In this document: in pieces, positions 1 to 6,920 of the stretch
Layout of the letters: the number at the start of each line of letters is the position of its first letter
Position numbering within the stretch: position 1 is the first letter of the stretch
Assembly: GCA_902482615.1 (NCBI GenBank)
Contig: CABTAA010000017.1
Location: 1-14,394, forward strand
Origin: an uncultured Collinsella sp.
GTDB taxonomy: Bacteria > Actinomycetota > Coriobacteriia > Coriobacteriales > Coriobacteriaceae
Length of the DNA: 14,394 nucleotides
Direction: 5' to 3'
Translations under genes and position numbers: made by a program
The notes under the pieces: generated by a model
Databases searched by the model: none
Told to the model about the DNA's origin: nothing
The model's input: the letters and a program-made list of their open reading frames with translations, nothing else

Positions 1-1713
1 GGCGATTGCCATGCTCGCGCGCGCAACCGTCGACGTCGCCTTGGCAGTAAGGCCCAGATAGAGCGTAGAGCCCTCGGAGGTTGTCAAATCACGGGAAACC
101 TGGCTTAGCGCGCCGGTGCTCGAGCCGCCCAGGCGCTCAAACAGAACGCGTGACTCGTCCGCCGACACCACGCGCGCCCACTGGCGGCGCGCCTCGCGCT
201 CGATGGAATGGGCCTCGTCGATTACCCAATGACGAATCGGAGGTAAAATCCTGCCCTCGGCCGCGACATTGCGGAACAGCGGGGAATGGTTGGTGACCAC
301 CACGTCGGCATGCGCCGCACGACGGCGAGCGCCGTGGACCAAGCATTTATCAGGGAAAAACGGGCAGAGGCGACGAGCACACTCGCGCGAGGCCGTTGTA
401 AAGTCGGGGCGGTTGACGCTGCGCCACCGAATGCCAAGTGAGTCGAGGTCGCCATCGGCTGATTGGCAGACGTACGCCATAATGACCGCGACCGCCGTGA
501 GCGTGTCCGCCGGATCGCGCTTGGTAGTAATCTCGACCTGGCCGCGGCTCATGCGCTCAAGCTTGCGCAGGCACGGATAGTGGTCATAGCCCTTGAGAGC
601 GCAAAATGACAGACCACCGTCCAGTTGCTCGGCAAGTTTTGGCAGCTCATGGTACATGAGCTGGTCGGCAAGATTGTTCGATTTGGTCGCAATACCAACC
701 GTGATGTTGTTACGGCGCGCTGCCTCGGCAAAAGGTACCAGATAGGCCATCGATTTGCCGACACCTGTGCCCGCCTCAATTACACGATGAGTGCCCGCGA
801 CCAGCGCATCGCGGACCTCGAGCGCCATCGCGATCTGCTCATCACGCGGCTCGTAGGTGGGGTACATGCGATTGACCAGGCCGCCTGGCGCATAGTCTGC
901 CTCAATCTCCTCACGACTCGGCATCTTGAGGACCGGCAGTTCGTCGGCGTCCACCCGATCGTCGGCACGATCGGCCTTGAGAACGTCAGCACGAGCGGCG
1001 CTGAGAGAGAAGATAGAACCAGGGTTCTGCCCTGCCAAGAATGAGAAGATAGGACGATAGGACCAAGGCACATCCGGATGCATGTCGGCTAGGCGCGCCA
1101 TGAGGCCCTGGGGCAAGTCGGTGAGCGCCACGAGTAACACGCGCCATACGCCACACAGGGCGTCGACGTCGGCATTGGCACGGTGTGATACTGAGTCACA
1201 GCCAAACAGATCGGCCATAAAAGACAGCTTGTGCGAGGCCAGGCGCGGAAGCGCGATGCGCGACAGCGCCAGCGAATCGATCCAAATATCGCTCACGTTG
1301 ACGCCGCCTTTGACCGACTCGATAAACGAGCGGTCGAACGTGGCGTTAGGTGCGATTACCGGGCAACCACCGACAAAATCGGCGAGAGCGGCGACGGCCT
1401 CAACGGCCGACGGGGCATCTGCCACATCGGCATTTGTAATGCTCGTGAGCTCGGTAATCTCGGCGGGAATTAGCTGCTTGGGATGCACGAAGGTATCGAA
1501 GCGGTCGACGATCTCGCGGCCCGAAAGACGGGCCGCCGAGATCTCGATCAGCTCGTTGTCCTGCACCGAAAGACCCGTGGTCTCGGTATCGAGGACAATC
1601 ACATCTTCCTCGATGAGGCCGAAGGACTGCGTTTTGGCGCGTTCGGCAAGCGTGGCATAGGAGTCGATGACAAACTGCGGCGTTCCTGACGAAACCGCGT
1701 CCTCGATTAGCAT
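1..1713 (-). CDS. dinG: Exonuclease/DinG-type helicase fusion (3' end beyond window)
   Basis: A reading frame stays open for 571 codons from ATG 1713-1711 to the window edge. I checked it codon by codon and found no stop. The N-terminal part is a DEDD 3'-5' exonuclease like DNA polymerase III epsilon: DTETTG with D42 and E44, NATFD with D127, and H177-x4-D182. The rest is an XPD/DinG-type superfamily 2 helicase: Walker A AGTGVGKS (K320), DEAH at 499-502, and cysteines C381, C445, C450 and C457 placed like the Fe-S cluster ligands of the family. The last helicase motifs lie outside the window. Known members unwind DNA 5'-3' and are linked to repair; how the nuclease and helicase cooperate here is inference. 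The start overlaps the ddl stop by 7 nt, so translation is probably coupled. The ribosome-binding site (GAGCGGG) is weak. Confidence 0.9.
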   Translation of the reverse strand, partial: MLIEDAVSSGTPQFVIDSYATLAERAKTQSFGLIEEDVIVLDTETTGLSVQDNELIEISAARLSGREIVDRFDTFVHPKQLIPAEITELTSITNADVADAPSAVEAVAALADFVGGCPVIAPNATFDRSFIESVKGGVNVSDIWIDSLALSRIALPRLASHKLSFMADLFGCDSVSHRANADVDALCGVWRVLLVALTDLPQGLMARLADMHPDVPWSYRPIFSFLAGQNPGSIFSLSAARADVLKADRADDRVDADELPVLKMPSREEIEADYAPGGLVNRMYPTYEPRDEQIAMALEVRDALVAGTHRVIEAGTGVGKSMAYLVPFAEAARRNNITVGIATKSNNLADQLMYHELPKLAEQLDGGLSFCALKGYDHYPCLRKLERMSRGQVEITTKRDPADTLTAVAVIMAYVCQSADGDLDSLGIRWRSVNRPDFTTASRECARRLCPFFPDKCLVHGARRRAAHADVVVTNHSPLFRNVAAEGRILPPIRHWVIDEAHSIEREARRQWARVVSADESRVLFERLGGSSTGALSQVSRDLTTSEGSTLYLGLTAKATSTVARASMAIA

Positions 1714-2672
1714 GCAATGCCCGCTCGACGAAGGCCCATACGGATCAGGCTGTCACAGACCTGCGGGAACGTCATGTCGTCGGTGTGGCGGATCTCATCC
1801 GGATACAGCGACGTATCGGTCATGCCGGGAATGGTATTGGTCTCGAGGATAACGGGGCCGTCCTCGCTCACGATAAAATCGCTGCGCGAGATGCCCAGGC
1901 AACCGAGCGCCTTGTGAGCGGCACAGGCAAGCTCCTGGGCACGAGCGTAGTTCTCGGGTGAAATCTGCGCCGGAATGCGATGGATGTCCGTAGGATCGAC
2001 ATATTTCACGTCCAGATCGTAGAACTCGCAGTCCTCGGGCTTACGAATCTCGACAATCGGCAGGGCGCGCACGTCATCTTCACCGTATACACCGACGGTG
2101 ATCTCGGTACCCTCGATGCACTTCTCGACCAGCACTTTGTCGCCGTACTCAAACGCCTTGGCGATTGCCGCGGGCAGCTCGGAGGGCTCATGGACCAGGG
2201 AAATGCCATAGCTGGAACCGTTGACGGCCGGCTTCACAAAGCAGCGCTCGCCACAGACCTCGACGATATGATCGATATCGACTTCATCGCCCACCTCGAG
2301 CGCAAGGCCGGGGGCAATGGGAATGCCCGCCTTGGCGTACAGCAGCTTAGAGACTTCCTTGTCGGCACCGCAGGCGCTGGCAAGCACGCCCGAGGCCGTG
2401 TAGGGGATACCCAGGGTCTCCATGGCACCCTGCATGGCGCCATCCTCGCCGCCGGCACCGTGCATGGCGATAAACGCCACGTCAAAGCCGCCGGTCGCCA
2501 TGGTTACCATAAAATCATCAGCGGCCGTGTCGAGCAGCTCCACCGAGGTGTAGCCGGCTTCCTTCAGTGCCACCACAACGTTCTTTCCCGAATTGAGCGA
2601 GATCTCGCGCTCGGCGGAATGACCGCCCGCCAAGACCGCTACGTGCATGTTCTCTAGGCTTTTACCCGGCAT
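1707..2672 (-). CDS. ddl: D-alanine--D-alanine ligase
   Basis: This 321-residue ATP-grasp enzyme joins two D-alanines into the dipeptide used for peptidoglycan precursors in the cytoplasm. Visible family motifs are the N-terminal GGHSAEREISLNSG (from residue 16), HGAGGEDGAMQG (from 71), the ATP-grasp segment FVKPAVNGSSYGIS, the lid-region sequence EKCIEGTEITVGVYG, and the metal-binding LETNTIPGMTDTSLYP near the C-terminus. Length is normal for bacterial Ddl. The start at 2672 is supported by GAGGAGGAG seven bases upstream; the internal Met9 has no such site. The gene overlaps the downstream exonuclease/helicase by 7 nt and diverges from rlmN across an 85-bp gap. The substrate could in principle be a variant such as D-Ala-D-Lac, but no vancomycin-resistance genes adjoin it. 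Confidence 0.95.
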   Translation of the reverse strand: MPGKSLENMHVAVLAGGHSAEREISLNSGKNVVVALKEAGYTSVELLDTAADDFMVTMATGGFDVAFIAMHGAGGEDGAMQGAMETLGIPYTASGVLASACGADKEVSKLLYAKAGIPIAPGLALEVGDEVDIDHIVEVCGERCFVKPAVNGSSYGISLVHEPSELPAAIAKAFEYGDKVLVEKCIEGTEITVGVYGEDDVRALPIVEIRKPEDCEFYDLDVKYVDPTDIHRIPAQISPENYARAQELACAAHKALGCLGISRSDFIVSEDGPVILETNTIPGMTDTSLYPDEIRHTDDMTFPQVCDSLIRMGLRRAGIAC

Positions 2673-2688
2673 GGGCAGACTCCTCCTC

Positions 2689-2694
2689 TATAAT
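2689..2694 (+). promoter_or_regulatory. Candidate -10 box for rlmN
   Basis: A perfect TATAAT on the plus strand lies 63 bp before the rlmN ATG. The hexamer 17 bp upstream (CCGGCA) is a poor -35 box, so this is only a possible promoter. It also overlaps, on the opposite strand, the leader of ddl. Confidence 0.25.
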
Positions 2695-2712
2695 TTCTGC
2701 AGCTGATACCAT

Positions 2713-2742
2713 ATTGTAGCGATACCCTCTACGTTTCCCCAA
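2713..2742 (-). promoter_or_regulatory. Candidate ddl promoter
   Basis: On the minus strand TACAAT (2718-2713) is preceded by TTGGGG (2742-2737) across an 18-bp spacer. The -10 box is good and the -35 box weak. Transcription would start about 35 bp before the ddl ATG. This is pattern evidence only. Confidence 0.3.
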
Positions 2743-2757
2743 AATCGAAAGGCTTCC

Positions 2758-3810
2758 ATGAATCCCAGGACTAAATCTCAGGACATTCGCGACTTGAGCC
2801 AAAACGATATTCGCGAGCTCGTGGCCGAACTTGGCCAGCCCGCCTTCCGCGCGAAGCAGCTCATCGAATGGGTCTTCGAGAAGAACGTTTGTTCGTTCGA
2901 CGATATGACCAACCTTCCCAAGGCTTTCCGTGAGCAGCTTAAAGAGGCTTTTGCCTTCGACACGCCGACTGAACTAACCAAGCAAGTTTCCAAAGATGGC
3001 TCGCGCAAGTATCTGCTCGAGTACCACGACGGCGTTTCCGTCGAGACTGTCGGCATGCCCCGTCGCAACAAGCTTTCCGTCTGCGTTTCCACCCAGGCTG
3101 GCTGCGGCATGGGTTGTGCCTTTTGCGCTACCGGTCTCAACGGCCTCAAGCGCTCTCTGACCGCTCAAGAGATCGTCGACCAGGTACTTCATGTATCCAA
3201 CGACTTTGGCGAGCGTGCCACGAGCGTTGTCTTCATGGGCCAGGGCGAGCCGTTTGCCAACTACGATGAGGTTCTCAAGGCGCTGCGAATCCTCAACGAC
3301 CCCGACGGCATCGGTATCGGTGCTCGTCACCTCACCGTCTCTACCAGTGGCGTTATTCCCGGTATTCGCAAATTTGCCGACATCCCCGAGCAGTTCACGC
3401 TTGCCGTTTCCCTGCATTCCGCCATCCAGTCGACGCGCAACAAGCTCATGCCCGGTGTTAAGAAGTACACGCTGCTTCGCCTTCACGAGGCGCTTCAGCT
3501 CTACACCGAGAAGACTGGCCGCCGCCCGACCTATGAGTATGCCATGATCGAAAGCGTCAACGATACGAATCCCGAGATGCAGGCGCTCTGCGACTTCTGC
3601 GAGGGAACGTTGTGCCACGTTAACCTCATTCAGCTTAACGACATCGAGGGCAGCCCGCTCAAGCCGTCGCCGATTCATAAGGTTGAGGATCTTCAGCGTC
3701 GTCTTGAGTCCCGTGGCATCGAGACCACGATTCGTAACTCCCGTGGTAACGATATTGACGCCGCTTGCGGACAGCTGAAGCAGCGCTTTAAAGTTCAGAA
3801 GAACGCATAG
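2758..3810 (+). CDS. rlmN: 23S rRNA (adenine-C2)-methyltransferase RlmN
   Basis: This 350-residue radical-SAM enzyme methylates C2 of A2503 in 23S rRNA, and in characterised RlmN also A37 of some tRNAs. The cluster-binding CxxxCxxC is C116-C120-C123 in AGCGMGCAFCATG. C109, seven residues earlier, and C337 in DAACGQL match the two cysteines of E. coli RlmN (C118 and C355) that carry the methyl intermediate and resolve it. FMGQGEP and SLHS are further family motifs. GAAAGG sits five bases before the ATG. It is the only gene left of the origin that faces the incoming replication fork. A hairpin terminator and a parS-like palindrome follow it. The methyl-donor cysteines make RlmN much more likely than the related Cfr, and the context has no resistance genes. 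Confidence 0.95.
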   Translation: MNPRTKSQDIRDLSQNDIRELVAELGQPAFRAKQLIEWVFEKNVCSFDDMTNLPKAFREQLKEAFAFDTPTELTKQVSKDGSRKYLLEYHDGVSVETVGMPRRNKLSVCVSTQAGCGMGCAFCATGLNGLKRSLTAQEIVDQVLHVSNDFGERATSVVFMGQGEPFANYDEVLKALRILNDPDGIGIGARHLTVSTSGVIPGIRKFADIPEQFTLAVSLHSAIQSTRNKLMPGVKKYTLLRLHEALQLYTEKTGRRPTYEYAMIESVNDTNPEMQALCDFCEGTLCHVNLIQLNDIEGSPLKPSPIHKVEDLQRRLESRGIETTIRNSRGNDIDAACGQLKQRFKVQKNA

Positions 3811-3828
3811 GGGAGTCGCACCCCAAAA

Positions 3829-3844
3829 CGTTTCATGTGAAACA
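3829..3844. promoter_or_regulatory. parS-like site (14/16)
   Basis: CGTTTCATGTGAAACA matches the parS consensus TGTTTCACGTGAAACA at 14 of 16 positions. It lies just after rlmN and about 2.1 kb from the perfect parS trio. Whether ParB binds it is unknown: one mismatch falls at the centre and one at the first base. Confidence 0.5.
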
Positions 3845-3847
3845 TCG

Positions 3848-3893
3848 AACGACCCCGGTTACAGAATATGCAACCGGGGTCGTTTCATTTATT
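3848..3893 (+). terminator. Rho-independent terminator of rlmN
   Basis: A perfect 13-bp stem (3848-3860 with 3872-3884) has GACCCCGG in its core and an 11-base loop. A moderately T-rich tail, TCATTTATT, follows on the plus strand. It lies 38 bp past the rlmN stop. Confidence 0.8.
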
Positions 3894-3939
3894 GACCTTA
3901 ATTTTGAATCAGCTGCTACCTGTCCCATTTTTTACGGCC

Positions 3940-3981
3940 AAAATAAGGGGTCCTTGTCTCATGAATCAGACAAGGACCCCT
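3940..3981 (-). terminator. Rho-independent terminator of the rsmG-parAB operon
   Basis: A perfect 14-bp stem (AGGGGTCCTTGTCT, 3946-3959, with 3968-3981) encloses an 8-base loop. Read on the minus strand, TATTTT follows it, while no T-run follows on the plus strand. It therefore ends leftward transcription after the small membrane protein gene. Confidence 0.8.
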
Positions 3982-4001
3982 CAAAATATGCTGAGTAATT
4001 G

Positions 4002-4013
4002 TTAGGTACCTAA
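4002..4013. repeat. 12-bp palindrome TTAGGTACCTAA, copy 1
   Basis: This perfect palindrome overlaps the stop codon of the small membrane protein gene. The same 12 bases, plus one shared flanking G, recur at 7506-7517. No other copy was seen in the window. Function is unknown; a regulator binding site is possible. Confidence 0.5.
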
Positions 4014-4264
4014 TAGCCTACATTTTCCCATTGGTTGCTGACCCAACCTTGATTAATCTTGGGATTCTTCGTTACCTGAGCAGTACGCATGGCAACATCT
4101 TCCGTCATAACATCCATTTTCTTTTTGGAAGTATCGACGATATCTTGCGCGCCACGAAGCAAACGACCTCGAAGTTCATCGTCTGTCGCGATCTTATAGC
4201 CAGCAAAGGCACCAGCCGCGACAGTCGTCACCAATGCAATCGCTGTAAAAATCTTATTCCTCAT
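4010..4264 (-). CDS. Small membrane-anchored protein downstream of parB
   Basis: An 84-residue protein of unknown function. It has a short basic start (MRNK), one hydrophobic segment at about residues 5-26, then a charged, mostly helical-looking tail rich in Lys, Asp and Arg. The hydrophobic segment ends AGAFAG, so it may be a membrane anchor like YtxH-type proteins or a cleavable signal peptide; sequence alone does not decide. The start at 4264 is chosen because AAGGAGG lies five bases upstream. An in-frame TTG at 4282 would overlap that ribosome site. The ATG overlaps the end of parB by 11 nt, which suggests coupled translation. It is the last gene before the operon terminator. A role connected with chromosome segregation is only a guess from position. 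Confidence 0.75.
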   Translation of the reverse strand: MRNKIFTAIALVTTVAAGAFAGYKIATDDELRGRLLRGAQDIVDTSKKKMDVMTEDVAMRTAQVTKNPKINQGWVSNQWENVGY

Positions 4265-5159
4265 CTTGGCCTCCTTGATCAAACTGAATCATTTCGCCAA
4301 GAATACGAGAGAGCTCTTCCTCGTCTTTAAACTCAATCTCAATCTTATTCTTTCCACGCGAGCTCTTCACACGCACGTTGGTATTAAATACCTGACGAAG
4401 CACACGGGCAGCCTTTTTAAAGGACTGAGGCGTTGCAGGCCTTGGCGTCTTAGGTGTCTCTCCGGCAGAAAACAACGGAGCAAGATTTTCTGTCGCTCTT
4501 ACGGAAAGGCCCTCTGTAACAACTTTCTCTGCAAGTCGAATACGCGCGTCCTCATAGGGAACTGCAAGAATCGCACGTGCATGACCAGCAGTAAGTTTGC
4601 CCTCAAAAATCATCTGCTGAACTACTTCGGGGAGATCGAGAAGACGCAGCGAGTTTGTAATTGCAGAGCGTGACTTGCTTACTGCCTTCGACAATGCCTC
4701 CTGGGTCATCCCGCTGGCATCAATGAGTTGGCGATAGCCCTTAGCCTCTTCGACGGGATTCAGATCAGAACGCTGAAGGTTTTCGATAAGAGCAAGAGCC
4801 AGCATCTCTTCATCATTTACCTCTTTAATGATGACTGGCAATTCTTCAAGGCCAGCAAGCTTTGACGCCTGGTAACGACGCTCACCAGCGATGATCTCAT
4901 AGCCGTTTCCATGCTTGCGAACCAAAAGCGGCTGCAAAACGCCATGTTCTTGGATTGACTCGCTCAACTCGCGAAGTTCAGTTTCGTTAAAGTGAATTCG
5001 CGGCTGATTAGGGTTGGGAACGATATCCTCAATAGGTAGTTTTGTTTCAGATGCGGCATTTGAAGCCGATGCAGCCGAACCGCCGGTCTCATACTCGGCC
5101 TCTGAGACCAAAGCATTGAGTCCACGTCCCAATCCGCCACGTTTCTTTACACTAGGCAC
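4254..5159 (-). CDS. parB: Chromosome-partitioning protein ParB
   Basis: A 301-residue ParB/Spo0J-family protein. Family members load on parS as CTP-dependent clamps, spread along the origin region and recruit SMC. GLGRGL near the N-terminus (residues 10-14) is the usual ParA-contacting region. The CTP-binding core includes IIAGERRYQA (GERR 92-95) and ALIENLQRSDLNP (E126-N127). A helix-turn-helix follows at about 151-172 (TQEALSKAVSKSRSAITNSL). The C-terminal part, about 240-301, should be the dimerisation domain, with VRVKSSRGKNKIEIEF typical of it. The start is GTG 5159, overlapping the parA stop by 8 nt. AGAGGTGATC upstream pairs extensively with the 16S rRNA 3' end. Three perfect parS sites lie just upstream of parA, giving a complete parABS set. 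Confidence 0.96.
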   Translation of the reverse strand: MPSVKKRGGLGRGLNALVSEAEYETGGSAASASNAASETKLPIEDIVPNPNQPRIHFNETELRELSESIQEHGVLQPLLVRKHGNGYEIIAGERRYQASKLAGLEELPVIIKEVNDEEMLALALIENLQRSDLNPVEEAKGYRQLIDASGMTQEALSKAVSKSRSAITNSLRLLDLPEVVQQMIFEGKLTAGHARAILAVPYEDARIRLAEKVVTEGLSVRATENLAPLFSAGETPKTPRPATPQSFKKAARVLRQVFNTNVRVKSSRGKNKIEIEFKDEEELSRILGEMIQFDQGGQDEE

Positions 5160-5952
5160 GCTTGATCACCTCTTTTGCAAGGTTCATATATGCTTTTGCA
5201 CCCTTATTTTGAGGTGCATAGGTAATTACCGGTTCTCCAAAAGACGGAGCTTCGGAGATTTTAACCGTACGGGGGATTAGCGTCTTAAACGCCTTATCAC
5301 CAAAGTACGATTGAACCTCCTCAACAACCTGATTCGATAGTGAAGTACGCGAGTCATACATGGTCATAAGCACACCATAGGTGTCTAAGCCCTTGTTCAG
5401 CCGTGATTTGACCATCTTCATTGACTCAAGCAGCTTCGTAACGCCCTCGAGTGCGTAATATTCGCACTGGATCGGAATCAAAACGCTGTCTGCTGCGGTC
5501 AAAGCGTTGATAGTAAGCAGGCCGAGCGAAGGAGGACAGTCAATGAAAATAAAGTCAAACTCGTCCTGAATCGGCTCAAGCAAATCTTTAAGGCGGGTTT
5601 CACGAGCAATTGCGCTTACGAGCTCAATTTCCGCGCCTGCAAGTTGAATTGTAGCCGGAATAACGAATACCTTTTTACAATTTGTATCAAGAACAAGCGA
5701 TTCTGCCGGCACATCATTCAACAATGCATCATAGATGCAGTGATCAAGGTCTTCTTTTTCAATTCCGAATCCACTGGTGCTGTTTCCCTGCGGATCAAAA
5801 TCGACAATCAGTGTCTTACGACCCTGCTCACCCAGTGCTGCTGCAAGGTTTACAGCCGTCGTTGACTTACCGACGCCGCCTTTTTGATTGATGATTGCAA
5901 TGATACGCGTGTCTTTTGCGCTCTTAGAACGCTTAACGTCGCGAAATCCCAC
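5152..5952 (-). CDS. parA: Chromosome-partitioning ATPase ParA (Soj)
   Basis: A 266-residue deviant-Walker ATPase of the ParA/MinD family. Members bind DNA non-specifically as ATP dimers and are released by ParB, which drives origin segregation; in Bacillus, Soj also acts on DnaA. Seen here: KGGVGKST with signature K24 and catalytic K29, LIVDFDPQGNST (D53) and FIDCPPSLG. The basic N-terminal stretch of about 15 residues precedes the first strand. The start is GTG 5952, with AGGAGG four bases upstream. It is preceded by three parS sites and is translationally coupled to parB. ParB bound at these sites could repress the operon, though that is inference. Confidence 0.96.
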   Translation of the reverse strand: MGFRDVKRSKSAKDTRIIAIINQKGGVGKSTTAVNLAAALGEQGRKTLIVDFDPQGNSTSGFGIEKEDLDHCIYDALLNDVPAESLVLDTNCKKVFVIPATIQLAGAEIELVSAIARETRLKDLLEPIQDEFDFIFIDCPPSLGLLTINALTAADSVLIPIQCEYYALEGVTKLLESMKMVKSRLNKGLDTYGVLMTMYDSRTSLSNQVVEEVQSYFGDKAFKTLIPRTVKISEAPSFGEPVITYAPQNKGAKAYMNLAKEVIKRA

Positions 5953-5991
5953 GGTCCCTCCTGGTGTGTATTAAAGCTGTCAAACGGAGGA

Positions 5992-6007
5992 TGTTTCACG
6001 TGAAACA
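5992..6007. promoter_or_regulatory. parS site 1 (perfect)
   Basis: TGTTTCACGTGAAACA, identical to the parS consensus, sits in an 18-bp palindrome (5991-6008). It lies 40 bp upstream of the parA GTG. Confidence 0.95.
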
Positions 6008-6030
6008 TTCCGATTCGATATCAACCGCCA

Positions 6031-6046
6031 TGTTTCACGTGAAACA
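6031..6046. promoter_or_regulatory. parS site 2 (perfect)
   Basis: An identical 16-bp parS exactly 39 bp from sites 1 and 3. The intervening 23-bp spacers differ in sequence, so only the parS core and its phasing are kept. Confidence 0.95.
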
Positions 6047-6069
6047 CTGCAAGTTGTTAGTATCCATTA

Positions 6070-6085
6070 TGTTTCACGTGAAACA
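6070..6085. promoter_or_regulatory. parS site 3 (perfect)
   Basis: A third identical parS within an 18-bp palindrome (6069-6086). It immediately follows the rsmG stop codon (6087-6089). Confidence 0.95.
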
Positions 6086-6086
6086 T

Positions 6087-6824
6087 CTAGGCAAGCGGAT
6101 TCTTCTTGGCCATGCCATTTGCACGAGGCAATGAAACGGATGCTGGATGACTCTTCTTAAGAACAATGAACTCCCTGTGGCCCAGGCCCTCAGGCAAATC
6201 GATAGCGTCATTCAGAAGAAAAGTGAAGCCGCAAATCTTAGCTGCTGACATGCCGGAAGCAAGCTCCTCATCCGAAGGATTGCCCTTGGTTATAACAAAT
6301 AGCCCTCCATCCTTCAGATACGGAGCCGCATACTCAACAAGAATCGGTAGAGGGGCCAGTGCGCGGGCGGTTACAACAGAGAACTGCTTCTTATGGCTCC
6401 GAGCATATTCTTCAAGACGATCATGAACCGCATGGGCATGTTTCAATCCAAGAGCATGGACAAAGGAATTTACCGCATCAACCTTCTTGCCAACAGAGTC
6501 AATATAAGTAGCTTCACGATGCGTGGTTATGGTTAATGGAATACCAGGGAAGCCCGCACCTGTTCCCATATCGAGCAAAGCTCCCTCAGGTGCCTTGTTG
6601 ATATAGGGGAGCAAAACAAGTGAGTCGAGGATATGAAGTACTGCAGCATCTTCTACGTTAAGAATACGGGTGAGATTGGTTGTCTTATTTGTTTCTAGAA
6701 CCAAATCCAAATGCTGAATACATTTCCTCAGCTCAACATCAGTTACGCTCAAGGAATACTCTTTGCAATAGAAAGCTAGACGACTCAACATCTCGTCAGC
6801 TTGCTGATCAGTAAGTACTAACAA
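6087..6824 (-). CDS. rsmG: 16S rRNA (guanine527-N7)-methyltransferase RsmG (GidB)
   Basis: RsmG uses SAM to methylate N7 of G527 in 16S rRNA. The SAM-binding loop DMGTGAGFPGIPL (D85, G87-G94) and VTARALAPL are family hallmarks. TTG 6824 is chosen as start, giving 245 residues, because AGAAAGGAG lies six bases upstream. The longer frame from TTG 6872 would begin inside the T-tract of the jag terminator and has no ribosome site. The gene leads the rsmG-parA-parB operon, a common arrangement near bacterial origins. Base composition is noticeably poorer in GC than in the dnaA or yidC region. The C-terminal end, NGMAKKNPLA, abuts parS site 3. Confidence 0.93.
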   Translation of the reverse strand: MLVLTDQQADEMLSRLAFYCKEYSLSVTDVELRKCIQHLDLVLETNKTTNLTRILNVEDAAVLHILDSLVLLPYINKAPEGALLDMGTGAGFPGIPLTITTHREATYIDSVGKKVDAVNSFVHALGLKHAHAVHDRLEEYARSHKKQFSVVTARALAPLPILVEYAAPYLKDGGLFVITKGNPSDEELASGMSAAKICGFTFLLNDAIDLPEGLGHREFIVLKKSHPASVSLPRANGMAKKNPLA

Positions 6825-6843
6825 CGAAAGCTCCTTTCTGACA

Positions 6844-6872
6844 AAAATCAGCGTATCGAGAACTTTTGACAA
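6844..6872 (-). promoter_or_regulatory. Weak candidate promoter of the rsmG operon
   Basis: On the minus strand TTGTCA (6872-6867) is followed, after 17 bp, by GATTTT (6849-6844). The -35 match is good and the -10 poor. The -35 would lie in the tail of the jag terminator. A separate promoter is expected because that terminator blocks read-through. Confidence 0.25.
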
Positions 6873-6902
6873 AAAAAGGGGACGTGGAAACCACGTCCCC
6901 TT
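6871..6902 (-). terminator. Rho-independent terminator after jag
   Basis: A 12-bp perfect stem (AAGGGGACGTGG with CCACGTCCCCTT) and a 3-base loop are followed by an unbroken T-run on the minus strand. It begins about 18 bp past the jag stop and ends the rpmH operon. Confidence 0.93.
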
Positions 6903-6920
6903 AGCATAAACTCGAGTAGA

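Noticed and set aside
1980..2657. 225-codon plus-strand frame opposite ddl
   Set aside because: The ddl frame carries all ligase motifs; the antisense product resembles no known family.
3848..3981. The two hairpins after rlmN as a riboswitch or attenuator
   Set aside because: Each is a simple perfect stem with a T-rich tail on the strand ending there, which fits convergent terminators.
4002..4013. TTAGGTACCTAA as a DtxR/IdeR operator
   Set aside because: Only the half-site resembles the family motif; the full 19-bp spacing is absent.
6087..6872. rsmG starting at TTG 6872
   Set aside because: That codon is in the jag terminator tail with no ribosome site; TTG 6824 has AGAAAGGAG at the right distance.
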